The position numbers and the translations under genes are program-made. Shown here one piece after another: positions 40,583 through 49,228 of a stretch of DNA of 64,000 nt. Source of the DNA: Bacillus sp. SA1-12 (lineage in GTDB: Bacteria > Bacillota > Bacilli > Bacillales > Bacillaceae); the NCBI RefSeq assembly GCF_000981385.1, contig NZ_LATZ01000009.1, positions 62,001-126,000 of the forward strand, read 5' to 3'. Each line of letters opens with the position of its first letter. Positions within the stretch are counted from its first letter, which is position 1. Below the pieces are notes generated by a model that was not told where the DNA came from, did no database searches, and saw only the letters and a list, made by a program, of their open reading frames with translations.

Positions 40583-41625
40583 AGCTAACTCGGTATATGA
40601 ACATATTAATTCCGGTTATTGCTGTTCTGTTAGGATTGATCTGCGGGGCGATCATCATGTTAGTTAGCGGATATAATCCGATTGCAGGGTACAGTGCATT
40701 ATGGTATGGAATTTTTGGTGAACCTTATTATATTGGGGAAACCATTAGACAATTAACACCATATATCTTAACAGGCTTAGCAGTCGCATTTGCATTTCGT
40801 ACTGGTCTGTTTAATATCGGTGTTGAAGGGCAAGTAATTGTTGGCTGGCTCGCAGCAGTTTGGGTTGGTGTTGCATTTGAACTACCTGCTATTATCCATC
40901 TTCCACTTGCCATTATTGCTGCTGGATTAGCTGGTGCTCTATGGGGATTTGTTCCTGGGTTGTTAAAAGCGAGATTTAAAGTACATGAGGTTATTGTAAC
41001 CATTATGATGAACTACATTGCACTTCATGTAACAAATGCGCTTATTCGTGATGTGATTACTGATAATGCTGATAAAACAGAAAAGATATTTCCAACTGCA
41101 TCCTTGCGATCTGAGTTTTTTGAGTCAATAACGGATTATTCACGCATGCACAATGGTATTTTCATCGCACTTATTGCTGCCTTTATCATGTGGTTTCTTT
41201 TAGAAAAAACAACAAAAGGCTACGAGCTTCGTGCAGTTGGCTTTAATCATGATGCTGCACATTATTCTGGCATGAATGTTAATCGAAATATTATTCTTTC
41301 CATGGTTATTTCAGGTGCATTTGCTGGTGTAGCTGGAGCGATGGAAGGTTTAGGAACGTTTGAATATGTTTCAGTAAAAGGCGGATTCACAGGGATTGGT
41401 TTTGACGGGATCGCTGTTGCCCTAATTGGAGGTAATTCAGCACTTGGAATTCTTTTTGCTGCAGCCTTATTTGGCGGATTAAAAGTCGGAGCCTTAAATA
41501 TGCCTTCTGAAGCTGGTGTTCCGAATGAGCTTGTTGAAATCGTTATTGCGCTTATTATCTTCTTCGTAGCTTCAAGCTATTTCATTAGATGGATTTTATC
41601 TCGTTTTAAAAAGGAGGGGAAATAA
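40579..41625 (+). CDS. nupP: Nucleoside ABC transporter permease NupP
   Basis: 348-residue polytopic permease of the BPD_transp_2 family, with about nine or ten hydrophobic segments. GLAVAFAFRTGLFNIGVEGQ and the VKGGFTGIGFDGIAVALIGG loop are typical. Overlaps nupO by 4 nt and abuts nupQ, so it forms the translocation channel with NupQ. Confidence 0.93.
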   Translation: MKLTRYMNILIPVIAVLLGLICGAIIMLVSGYNPIAGYSALWYGIFGEPYYIGETIRQLTPYILTGLAVAFAFRTGLFNIGVEGQVIVGWLAAVWVGVAFELPAIIHLPLAIIAAGLAGALWGFVPGLLKARFKVHEVIVTIMMNYIALHVTNALIRDVITDNADKTEKIFPTASLRSEFFESITDYSRMHNGIFIALIAAFIMWFLLEKTTKGYELRAVGFNHDAAHYSGMNVNRNIILSMVISGAFAGVAGAMEGLGTFEYVSVKGGFTGIGFDGIAVALIGGNSALGILFAAALFGGLKVGALNMPSEAGVPNELVEIVIALIIFFVASSYFIRWILSRFKKEGK

Positions 41626-42585
41626 GTGAGCATTTTACAAGCTTTAGAAATAATTATTCCAACCGCGTTATTTGTGGCGGCTCCACTTATTTTCACTGCT
41701 CTTGGTGGTGTTTTTAGTGAGCGCTCAGGTGTAGTAAACATTGGTCTTGAGGGTTTAATGATCATTGGCGCTTTTGTAGGTATTGTGTTTAATTTGAATT
41801 TTGCTGATGTTTTTGGTAGTGCAACACCTTGGTTAGCGATATTAGCTGCGATGATTGCTGCATCTGTTTTTTCTTTGCTGCATGCAGTTGCATCGATTAC
41901 CTTTAAAGCTGATCAAGTGGTCAGCGGTGTCGCTATTAACTTTTTAGCTCTAGGTTTAACGCTGTTTTTAGTTAAAAACATTTACCAAAAAGGACAAACA
42001 GACCGAATCAGCGTGAGTTTTAATAAATTTGATGTACCATTATTAAGTGATATTCCCGTATTAGGAAAAATCTTTTTCTCAGGAGGATATATTACTTCTT
42101 ACATTGCCATTCTTTTAGCAGTTATTGTATGGTATGTCATTTACAAAACACCATTTGGCCTAAGGCTTCGCTCAGTCGGCGAGCACCCGATGGCAGCAGA
42201 TACAATGGGGATTAATGTCACGAAAATGAGATACATTGGGGTTATGCTAAGCGGTGCACTTGCCGGAATTGGAGGTGCTGTTTATGCAACCATTATTTCT
42301 CGGGATTTCAGCCATGCAACGATAAGCGGCCAAGGATTTATGGCACTTGCTGCAGTCATCTTTGGTAAATGGCATCCGCTCGGTGCAATGGGTGCAGCTT
42401 TGTTTTTTGGACTTGCACAAGGCTTAAGTATTATTGGGGGAACTATTCCTTTCTTAGCAGATGTTCCAACAGTGTACCTTCTTATTCTCCCGTATATATT
42501 AACGATATTAGCATTAACTGGATTTATCGGTCGTGCGGATTCTCCTAAAGCACTAGGGACTCCTTATGAAAAAGGAAAACGATAA
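41626..42585 (+). CDS. nupQ: Nucleoside ABC transporter permease NupQ
   Basis: 319-residue partner permease. FTALGGVFSERSGVVNIGLEGLMI near the N terminus and GLRLRSVGEHPMAADTMGI in the middle are characteristic of the NupQ-type subunit. GTG start directly after the nupP stop, with AAGGAGGGG in the end of nupP. Last gene of the importer; a small hairpin (ATGGGA/TCCCAT near 42598) and then a perfect terminator at 42803 follow. Confidence 0.93.
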   Translation: MSILQALEIIIPTALFVAAPLIFTALGGVFSERSGVVNIGLEGLMIIGAFVGIVFNLNFADVFGSATPWLAILAAMIAASVFSLLHAVASITFKADQVVSGVAINFLALGLTLFLVKNIYQKGQTDRISVSFNKFDVPLLSDIPVLGKIFFSGGYITSYIAILLAVIVWYVIYKTPFGLRLRSVGEHPMAADTMGINVTKMRYIGVMLSGALAGIGGAVYATIISRDFSHATISGQGFMALAAVIFGKWHPLGAMGAALFFGLAQGLSIIGGTIPFLADVPTVYLLILPYILTILALTGFIGRADSPKALGTPYEKGKR

Positions 42586-42945
42586 GTAAGGCTTCCCTAA
42601 TGGGACTTCAATTCCCATTTATGGATTGCAAAATTTTTCGAGCATCTTCTGTTCTATCTTTTGGTTTTTTTCTGACTGAAAATTTTGTCCTTCGTCTGAA
42701 CTTTATAGGTATTATCACACACTCAAATGAGTAGATTATCTTTAAACTTTGAGAGTATGTTTTAATGGCTGTTTAGATTTGTATAATCACTACTATCTTA
42801 TGGGCTGTCTAAAAAGGTCTTGCCAGACCTTTTTAGACAGCCTTTTTACGGTTTTTAGAGTTGCTACTTTATCCCAGTATAGGTTAGTTCGTTACTACAC
42901 AAAATGTAAAAGAATAAAAATTAAAGCAGATAAGGTGAAGCATAG
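42586..42945. other. nupQ-MFS intergenic region
   Basis: 360 nt. Contains a short stem after nupQ (about 42597-42616), an ACTCAAA/TTTGAG stem near 42720-42755, a TATAAT at 42781-42786 and the 18-bp hairpin at 42803-42842. An open frame at 42749-42976 runs through that hairpin and is not a gene. Confidence 0.6.
42803..42847 (+). terminator. Perfect 18-bp hairpin, GAGGCTG family copy 5
   Basis: GGCTGTCTAAAAAGGTCT (42803-42820) pairs without mismatch with 42825-42842 around TGCC, followed by five Ts. The least degraded member of the family and a textbook intrinsic terminator. Confidence 0.9.
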
Positions 42946-44184
42946 ATGGAAGCAGGAAAGAAGCTCGATTTATTAGCATTATCATCTGTTCCACTTGTAA
43001 TGACATTAGGTAATTCAATGTTAATACCAGTTCTACCTCTAATATCAAAAAAGTTAAATATTAGTTCATTTCAAGTATCTTTAATCATAACAGTGTATTC
43101 GATTGTTGCGATTATTTTAATTCCAATTGCAGGCTATTTATCAGATCGATTCGGAAGAAAGATGGTAATGGTCCCATGTTTAATAATAGCTGGCATTGGA
43201 GGAGCAGTATCTGGATGGGCTTCTTGGCAAATAGAGAATCCGTTTATGATCATTCTATTAGGCCGTGTATTGCAGGGGATTGGCTCAGCCGGCGCCGCAC
43301 CAGTTGTCATCCCTTTAGTTGGCGATATGTTTAAAGATGATGAACAGGTTAGTGCAGGATTAGGACTAACAGAAACGGCTAATACAGCCGGAAAGGTATT
43401 AAGCCCGATTATTGGTGCTGTTTTAGCTGCGTTTATTTGGTTTTTGCCTTTTTGGTTTATTCCATTTTTTAGTTTCATTAGTGTTTTATTAGTCGTCTTT
43501 CTTATCAAGGTACCAAAGAACAAGAAGAACGAAAAACAATCATTTAAAGAATTTGCCCATTGTATCGGTGATATCTTTAAAGAAAATGGCAGGTGGCTTT
43601 TTACTATCTTTATTGTAGGTTGTATTATCATGTTTGTGTTATTTGGTGTACTTTTTTATTTATCAGATATGCTTGAAACGAGATATCAAATTGATGGTAT
43701 TAGAAAAGGGCTGGTATTAGCCATCCCATTATTAGCTCTTTCTGTCAGCTCATATGTGGCAGGAAAAAAAATTGGTGAAAGTAAACAGTTAATGAAAACA
43801 GTCATTCTCATCGGGATGGGGCTTGTCACGTTTTCATTTGTTGCGATAAGGGTCCAACACTCTTTTGTTTTTTTGGTTGCTTTTTTAGTCATAACAGGAA
43901 TAGGTATTGGGATTACATTGCCTAGTCTTGACGCTATTATTACAGAAGGGATTGAAAAAGAGCATAGGGGGACAATAACCTCAATTTATAGCTCAATGAG
44001 ATTTATTGGGGTAGCTGCAGGTCCCCCGGCTTATGCTTATTTCATGACGGTTTCTGAGCATCTCATCTATTATATTTCCGGAGGAGTTAGTTTTTTATCT
44101 GTTATGATCGTTTTGCTTTTTATAAAGCCGAAAAATGATCCGCAAAAGGATTCTGATTCGAAGCAAATGCCTAAGCTCGCTTAA
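42946..44184 (+). CDS. MFS transporter (YmfD-like)
   Basis: 412 residues with about 12 membrane segments. MFS motif A GYLSDRFGRKMVM lies between segments 2 and 3, and GRVLQGIGSAGAAPV is the exporter-type motif in segment 4 to 5. In B. subtilis this slot holds ymfD, reported as a bacillibactin exporter; the position and the MTLGNSMLIPVLPLI start agree, but substrate cannot be read from sequence and no iron-box is seen upstream. ATAAGGTGAAG precedes the ATG. Confidence 0.85.
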   Translation: MEAGKKLDLLALSSVPLVMTLGNSMLIPVLPLISKKLNISSFQVSLIITVYSIVAIILIPIAGYLSDRFGRKMVMVPCLIIAGIGGAVSGWASWQIENPFMIILLGRVLQGIGSAGAAPVVIPLVGDMFKDDEQVSAGLGLTETANTAGKVLSPIIGAVLAAFIWFLPFWFIPFFSFISVLLVVFLIKVPKNKKNEKQSFKEFAHCIGDIFKENGRWLFTIFIVGCIIMFVLFGVLFYLSDMLETRYQIDGIRKGLVLAIPLLALSVSSYVAGKKIGESKQLMKTVILIGMGLVTFSFVAIRVQHSFVFLVAFLVITGIGIGITLPSLDAIITEGIEKEHRGTITSIYSSMRFIGVAAGPPAYAYFMTVSEHLIYYISGGVSFLSVMIVLLFIKPKNDPQKDSDSKQMPKLA

Positions 44185-44220
44185 CATGCTGATCCAAAGG
44201 GTATCCTTTATCAGCATGTT
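44183..44220 (+). terminator. Terminator of the MFS gene
   Basis: AACATGCTGAT (44183-44193) pairs perfectly with ATCAGCATGTT (44210-44220), with an inner AAAGG/CCTTT stem. The stem overlaps the stop codon. The tail is TTCAATTT, only moderately T-rich. Confidence 0.7.
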
Positions 44221-44360
44221 TTCAATTTACGGTATATAGTCCCTAAATTAGAGAAAGACTAGAAAGTAGAAAAATGTGTATTATTTCCTTTATTATCCTC
44301 GTATTGATATAATTACAAGCAAATGCAAAGGAATATAGCTACCATAAAAGGAGGGTCAAA

Positions 44361-45638
44361 ATGGCATTTATTGATGAACAGCTCAGCAAAGTTAATGGGC
44401 TTTCACTGCATACCGTATCAACAAAGAAATTTAAAACGAATACAATTGTTTTAAAAATGCTTGCACCTTTAAAAAAACAAGATGTTACATATAGAGCCTT
44501 ACTACCGTATGTACTCCAACGAGGTACAAAAAGCTTTCCTACAAGCATAAGCTTACGTCAGCATTTAGATACATTATATGGTGCAACACTTTATGTGGAC
44601 CTTTCCAAAAAAGGAGAAAACCATATTATTTCTTTCCGTATGGAAATAGCGAATGAGAAATTTCTATCTGATTCTACTCCTTTATTAGAAAAAGGAATCA
44701 AGCTTTTGGCCGAGATTTTGTTAGAGCCTGTTCTTGACGGTAACTCATTTAAAGAAGAGGTTGTTGCTCAAGAAAAACGGACATTAAAACAGCGGATCCA
44801 GTCCGTTTATGATGATAAGATGAGATATTCGAATTTACGTCTTGTCCAGGAAATGTGTAAGGATGAACCATATGCATTACACGTCAATGGGGAGATTGAT
44901 GATGTTGAAACGATAACAGCAACATCTCTTTACGATTATTATCAAAAAGCAATAAGTTCCGATAAAATTGATTTGTATGTTGTCGGCGATTTAGATCGAC
45001 AAGAGGTAGAGGGTTATGTAAAACAATATTTTGCTTTTGAAAATAATGAAACTCAGGTAAGTGAAGCAGTTGATAAAAAATCAATTAAAGAAAATGAAGT
45101 CATTGAAGAACAGGATGTAAAGCAAGGCAAATTAAATATTGGTTATCGCACAAATAGTACGTACCGTGATGATGACTATTATGCTTTACAAATCTTTAAT
45201 GGCATTTTCGGCGGCTTTTCCCATTCAAAACTCTTTAGTAATGTCCGTGAGAAAGCCAGCTTAGCGTATTACGCAGCATCAAGGGTAGAGAGCCATAAAG
45301 GCTTGCTTATGGTTATGTCAGGTATAGAGGTTGAAAATTATCAAAAAGCAGTTACCATCATTCGTGAGCAAATGGCAGCAATGAAACAAGGGGATTTTTC
45401 AGATCAAGAATTGGAACAAACCAAAGCCGTTATTCGTAATCAATTATTAGAAACAATTGATACGCCATATGGACTTGTAGAGATTGTCTATCATAATGTC
45501 ATTGCTCAAATAAATCGGCCTTTTGATGAATACTTACAAGGAATTGATGAGGTTACAAAAGAGGATGTTGTAAAGCTTGCTGAAAAAGTAGAGCTTGATA
45601 CTATTTATTTCTTAAAAGGAATGGGGGTAAATCAATGA
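44361..45638 (+). CDS. ymfF: M16-fold protein YmfF (EF-P modification-associated)
   Basis: 425-residue peptidase M16-like protein lacking HxxEH: where the motif should stand (about 45-60) the sequence is YVLQRGTKSFPTSISLRQHLD. Likely the inactive half of a heterodimer with YmfH, as in two-subunit M16 proteases. Annotated in Bacillus as associated with EF-P 5-aminopentanol modification through linkage to ymfI; its biochemical role is unknown. AAAGGAGGG precedes the ATG; overlaps ymfH by ATGA. Confidence 0.9.
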   Translation: MAFIDEQLSKVNGLSLHTVSTKKFKTNTIVLKMLAPLKKQDVTYRALLPYVLQRGTKSFPTSISLRQHLDTLYGATLYVDLSKKGENHIISFRMEIANEKFLSDSTPLLEKGIKLLAEILLEPVLDGNSFKEEVVAQEKRTLKQRIQSVYDDKMRYSNLRLVQEMCKDEPYALHVNGEIDDVETITATSLYDYYQKAISSDKIDLYVVGDLDRQEVEGYVKQYFAFENNETQVSEAVDKKSIKENEVIEEQDVKQGKLNIGYRTNSTYRDDDYYALQIFNGIFGGFSHSKLFSNVREKASLAYYAASRVESHKGLLMVMSGIEVENYQKAVTIIREQMAAMKQGDFSDQELEQTKAVIRNQLLETIDTPYGLVEIVYHNVIAQINRPFDEYLQGIDEVTKEDVVKLAEKVELDTIYFLKGMGVNQ

Positions 45639-46921
45639 CAAATCCTATTCGTTTTGAGCAGCTTCAAGAAGAGCTATATTATGAAAAAATGGAAAATGGC
45701 CTTGATGTTTATGTATTACCTAAAAAAGGCTTTAACAAAACGTATGCAACCTTCACAACGAAATATGGGTCAATTGATAATCGCTTTATACCGCTAGATC
45801 AAAATGAAATGATCACAGTTCCTGACGGGATTGCCCATTTTCTAGAGCATAAGCTATTTGAGAAAGAAGATGGAGATGTGTTTCAGCAATTTAGTAAACA
45901 AGGCGCTTCTGCTAATGCATTTACCTCATTTACTAGAACAGCCTATTTATTCTCAAGTACAAGCAATGTAGAGCGGAATCTTGAAACATTAATGGATTTT
46001 GTACAAACACCTTATTTCTCTGAGCAAACGGTTGAAAAAGAAAAGGGCATCATCGGTCAAGAGATTAATATGTATGATGATAATCCTGACTGGCGGTTAT
46101 ACTTTGGTTTAATTCAAAATCTTTATCAGCATCATCCGGTAAGAATTGATATTGCAGGCACAATTGATTCGATTGCTAAAATTACAAAAGATTCCTTATA
46201 TGAATGTTACAATACGTTCTACCATCCAAGTAATATGCTGTTATTTGTTGTTGGAGCGGTTGAACCGGAAGCCATTTTAAATCAAGTTAGGGAAAACCAG
46301 AAGAAAAAGGATTTTACTGCCCAATCTGACATAAAGCGAGAATTCCCGACTGAACCTGTTGAAGTGTACAAGAAAGTGGAAAAACTAAAGATGAATGTGC
46401 AGGGGTCAAAATGCTTAGTTGGTTTAAAAGCAAAAAATCCAAATCGTTCTGGTACGGAATTATTAAAATATGAACTGTCAATGAACATCATTCTCGATAT
46501 ACTGTTTAGTAAAAGCTCAAAGAATTATGAAGATCTTTACAGTGAAGGTCTTATTGATGATACCTTCAGCTATGATTATACAGAAGAAAAAGGATTTGGC
46601 TTTGCTATGATTGGCGGCGATACTGAGGACCCTGATAAGCTTGCAGAGCGTATACAAGACATCCTATTAAAGGCAAAAACTGAAGGTGTTGATTTTACAA
46701 CATTTGATGCTGCCAAGAATAAAAAGATCGGTGCATTTTTAAGAGCTATTAACTCACCGGAATATATAGCAAACCAATTCACAAGATATGCATTTAATGA
46801 AATGAAACTTTTTGATGTTGTACCGACACTTGAATCATTAACAAAAGAAGAAATCACTACGATTCTTCAGGATGCTGTGGATGAAGAGTTATTTACAGTA
46901 TGTCAGGTTATTCCAAAGTAA
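45635..46921 (+). CDS. ymfH: M16 family zinc peptidase YmfH (EF-P modification-associated)
   Basis: 428 residues. Zinc motif HFLEH near residue 69 (GIAHFLEHKLFEKEDGD) with the distal Glu in EKGIIGQEINMYDDNPDWR. Translationally coupled to ymfF, which lacks these residues, so YmfH is the presumed catalytic partner. Followed by a long inverted repeat and then ymfI. Confidence 0.92.
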   Translation: MTNPIRFEQLQEELYYEKMENGLDVYVLPKKGFNKTYATFTTKYGSIDNRFIPLDQNEMITVPDGIAHFLEHKLFEKEDGDVFQQFSKQGASANAFTSFTRTAYLFSSTSNVERNLETLMDFVQTPYFSEQTVEKEKGIIGQEINMYDDNPDWRLYFGLIQNLYQHHPVRIDIAGTIDSIAKITKDSLYECYNTFYHPSNMLLFVVGAVEPEAILNQVRENQKKKDFTAQSDIKREFPTEPVEVYKKVEKLKMNVQGSKCLVGLKAKNPNRSGTELLKYELSMNIILDILFSKSSKNYEDLYSEGLIDDTFSYDYTEEKGFGFAMIGGDTEDPDKLAERIQDILLKAKTEGVDFTTFDAAKNKKIGAFLRAINSPEYIANQFTRYAFNEMKLFDVVPTLESLTKEEITTILQDAVDEELFTVCQVIPK

Positions 46922-46946
46922 GGAAATACGATTTTTTTGAGGATTG

Positions 46947-47060
46947 AAAGAGGCAGTCTCAAAACTAAAGGGTCAGACCCGTACAACACATTATATAGGA
47001 TCTAAAATGCCTATACTGATGTTTGTAGGAGGATTCAGACCCTTTTGAGACAGCCTCTTT
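46947..47060 (+). repeat. Long inverted repeat, GAGGCTG family, copy 6 (ymfH-ymfI)
   Basis: AAAGAGGC-GTCTCAAAA at the left pairs with TTTTGAGAC-GCCTCTTT at the right, with AAGGGTC/GACCCTT and an apical TATAGG/CCTATA-like stem inside. Followed by Ts to 47064, so it can terminate ymfFH transcripts. Same architecture as copy 2. Confidence 0.85.
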
Positions 47061-47078
47061 TTTTGGAGAGGAGAAAAA

Positions 47079-47795
47079 ATGGATAAATATGCTTTAATTA
47101 CTGGAGCAAGCGGCGGTATCGGAACAGCCATTACGAAACAGCTAATGGAAGATGGCTATCATGTCTACGTCCATTATCATCAAAATGAACATGCCATTAA
47201 AGAATTGATTGAAACCAGAGGGAATCATAGAATGATTATTCCAATCCATGCAGATTTAGCTCATCCAAATGGTTGTAATGAAGTAATAAATAACATTCAG
47301 ATGCCAATTGATTTGCTTGTATTAACAAGTGGTATGAGCTATTACGGTTTAGTGACAGATATGAGTGATGATGAAATCGATCAAATGATTAACCTCCATA
47401 TATCAACACCATTTCGATTAACTCAAAGGTTGATTCCCACATTAAGAAGCAGAAAAGGAAACATCATTGTCATTTCATCTATTTGGGGAAATGTAGGAGC
47501 ATCGTGTGAAGTGCTGTACTCCATGGTAAAAGGTGGCCAAAATTCGTTCGTAAAAGCACTTGCAAAGGAGTTAGCTCCTAGTCAAATTCGAGTAAATGCA
47601 ATTGCACCTGGTGCGATTGATACCCGCATGCTTTCAACTTTTTCTGAGGAGGAATTAAAGGTGCTAAAAGATGAAATTCCGCTCGGCCGTTTAGGCCTTC
47701 CTCATGAGATTGCCCAAACGGTTTCCTTTTTAGCATCACCAAAAGCCTCATATATTACTGGACAAGTTTTGTCGGTTGATGGAGGATGGTACTAA
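47079..47795 (+). CDS. ymfI: EF-P 5-aminopentanone reductase (SDR family)
   Basis: Short-chain dehydrogenase that in B. subtilis reduces the 5-aminopentanone on Lys32 of elongation factor P to 5-aminopentanol, needed for swarming. 238 residues: NAD(P) loop ITGASGGIGTAI at 7-18, catalytic Ser in VISSIWG, Tyr/Lys in YSMVKGG, and VNAIAPGAIDTRM. GAGAGGAGAAAAA precedes the ATG. Confidence 0.9.
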   Translation: MDKYALITGASGGIGTAITKQLMEDGYHVYVHYHQNEHAIKELIETRGNHRMIIPIHADLAHPNGCNEVINNIQMPIDLLVLTSGMSYYGLVTDMSDDEIDQMINLHISTPFRLTQRLIPTLRSRKGNIIVISSIWGNVGASCEVLYSMVKGGQNSFVKALAKELAPSQIRVNAIAPGAIDTRMLSTFSEEELKVLKDEIPLGRLGLPHEIAQTVSFLASPKASYITGQVLSVDGGWY

Positions 47796-47920
47796 TTAGC
47801 AAAATGTTTAAAGTGGTTAATACATCTATAAGCAATAAATAAGCTTTTCAAAATTAGGTGGAATAAAAACGCGATTTCAAGGAATAATAAGCTTGTAACA
47901 ACTATAAAGGAGGTACTCCT

Positions 47921-48178
47921 ATGTCTGTTTTAGAAAATTGGGATGAGTGGAAAAATTTCCTTGGTGACCGTTTAAATCATGCTCAAAACGAAGGAATGAA
48001 TGAACAGGTTATTAATAACCTCGCATTCGAAGTGGGTGACTACTTAGCAAAGCAAGTGGACCCTAAAAACACTCAAGAAAGAGTTTTAGCAGATCTTTGG
48101 AGTGTTGCTTCTGAACAAGAGAAACATGCAATCGCAAGTATGATGGTTAAACTTGTTCAAAATAACGGTTCGCATTAA
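47921..48178 (+). CDS. ymfJ: DUF3243 protein YmfJ
   Basis: 85-residue conserved protein of unknown function; predicted all-helical and acidic. SVLENWDEWKNFLGDRLNHAQNEGM is the typical start. AAAGGAGGTACTCCT precedes the ATG and a perfect terminator follows, so it is probably monocistronic. Confidence 0.88.
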   Translation: MSVLENWDEWKNFLGDRLNHAQNEGMNEQVINNLAFEVGDYLAKQVDPKNTQERVLADLWSVASEQEKHAIASMMVKLVQNNGSH

Positions 48179-48206
48179 AAAAGAGAGGAGCTAATCCTCT
48201 CTTTTT
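48178..48206 (+). terminator. ymfJ terminator
   Basis: AAAAAGAGAGGA (48178-48189) pairs perfectly with TCCTCTCTTTTT (48195-48206), loop GCTAA. The symmetrical A- and T-runs would let it act on both strands. Confidence 0.85.
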
Positions 48207-48420
48207 CACTATGTTCTTTTTGTTTAGACCCGAGTACAGAAACAGATATACACTCTTATAACAGGGAGCAGAGTATTTGATTACCAGTGCATTTTGCGAT
48301 TAATGAACCTCATCTTGATACCACTTTTGCAAGGTGTCTTCCGCTTTTCTTTTTGTTCTTTCTTCTTTTGGAAAAATCATATATTATAGGTTATAGTGGT
48401 TGGTTAAAGGGGGTTTTATT

Positions 48421-49212
48421 ATGCCATATGAGTGGTATTTAGAATATGAAATACAAAAAAATCGTCCAGGGCTTCTCGGAGATGTTTCTTCCTTATTAGG
48501 GATGCTGTCCATCAATATCATCACCATAAATGGGGTGGATGATTCACGTCGCGGGCTATTATTAAAATGTGAAAGTAATGACCAAGTTCGCAGGCTTGAA
48601 TCGATTCTAGCCACCATGGATCATATAACAGTGACAAAACTTCGAGTTCCAAAGCTTCGAGACAGATTAGCTGTACGACATGGACGTTATATTCAGCGAG
48701 ATGCTGATGATAAAAAAACTTTTCGGTTTGTCCGGGATGAGCTTGGACTATTAGTTGATTTTATGGCAGAATTATATAAGCAGGAAGGCCATAAATTAAT
48801 CGGAATTCGAGGTATGCCGAGGGTTGGTAAAACTGAATCAATTGTTGCATCAAGCGTTTGTGCCAATAAAAAATGGCTTTTTGTTTCTTCGACTTTGCTA
48901 AAGCAAACGATTCGCAGCCAATTGATTGCAGATGAATACAGTGAGGATAATGTTTTCATCATCGATGGAATTGTTTCTACACGAAGAGGTTCTGAACAGC
49001 ATCTACAGCTAGTAAGAGAAATTATGAGGCTGTCTGCAACAAAAGTTGTAGAGCATCCTGATATTTTTGTGCAAAATACAGAATATACAATTGAAGATTT
49101 TGATTATATAATAGAAATTCGTAATGAGCCTGATGAGGAAATTACATACAAAGATGCTGAAGAACCACATATGATGTTTGATTCTTCAAGTCTTTCAGGC
49201 TTTGACTTTTAA
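48421..49212 (+). CDS. ymfK: DUF3388 protein YmfK (ACT-like domain plus P-loop)
   Basis: 263 residues, function unknown. The N-terminal 75 residues (YLEYEIQKNRPGLLGDVSSLLGMLSINIITINGV) look like an ACT amino-acid-sensing domain. From about 128, GIRGMPRVGKTES is a canonical Walker A (GxxxxGKT), and VFIIDGIVSTRRG about 40 residues later could be a Walker B. The start is ATG 48421 after AAAGGGGG. The next gene begins 16 nt after its stop. Confidence 0.88.
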   Translation: MPYEWYLEYEIQKNRPGLLGDVSSLLGMLSINIITINGVDDSRRGLLLKCESNDQVRRLESILATMDHITVTKLRVPKLRDRLAVRHGRYIQRDADDKKTFRFVRDELGLLVDFMAELYKQEGHKLIGIRGMPRVGKTESIVASSVCANKKWLFVSSTLLKQTIRSQLIADEYSEDNVFIIDGIVSTRRGSEQHLQLVREIMRLSATKVVEHPDIFVQNTEYTIEDFDYIIEIRNEPDEEITYKDAEEPHMMFDSSSLSGFDF

Positions 49213-49228
49213 ATATGGGGTGTTACGG

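Noticed and set aside
42749..42976. 75-residue open frame between nupQ and the MFS gene
   Set aside because: It reads through the perfect 18-bp terminator hairpin, has a Cys/Tyr/Arg-rich unlikely composition, lacks a good ribosome binding site and overlaps the MFS start.
48325..48355. Additional repeat copy before ymfK (AAGGTGTCTTCCGCTTTTC)
   Set aside because: Similarity to the rimP-type repeat end is limited to a few bases; could be chance.
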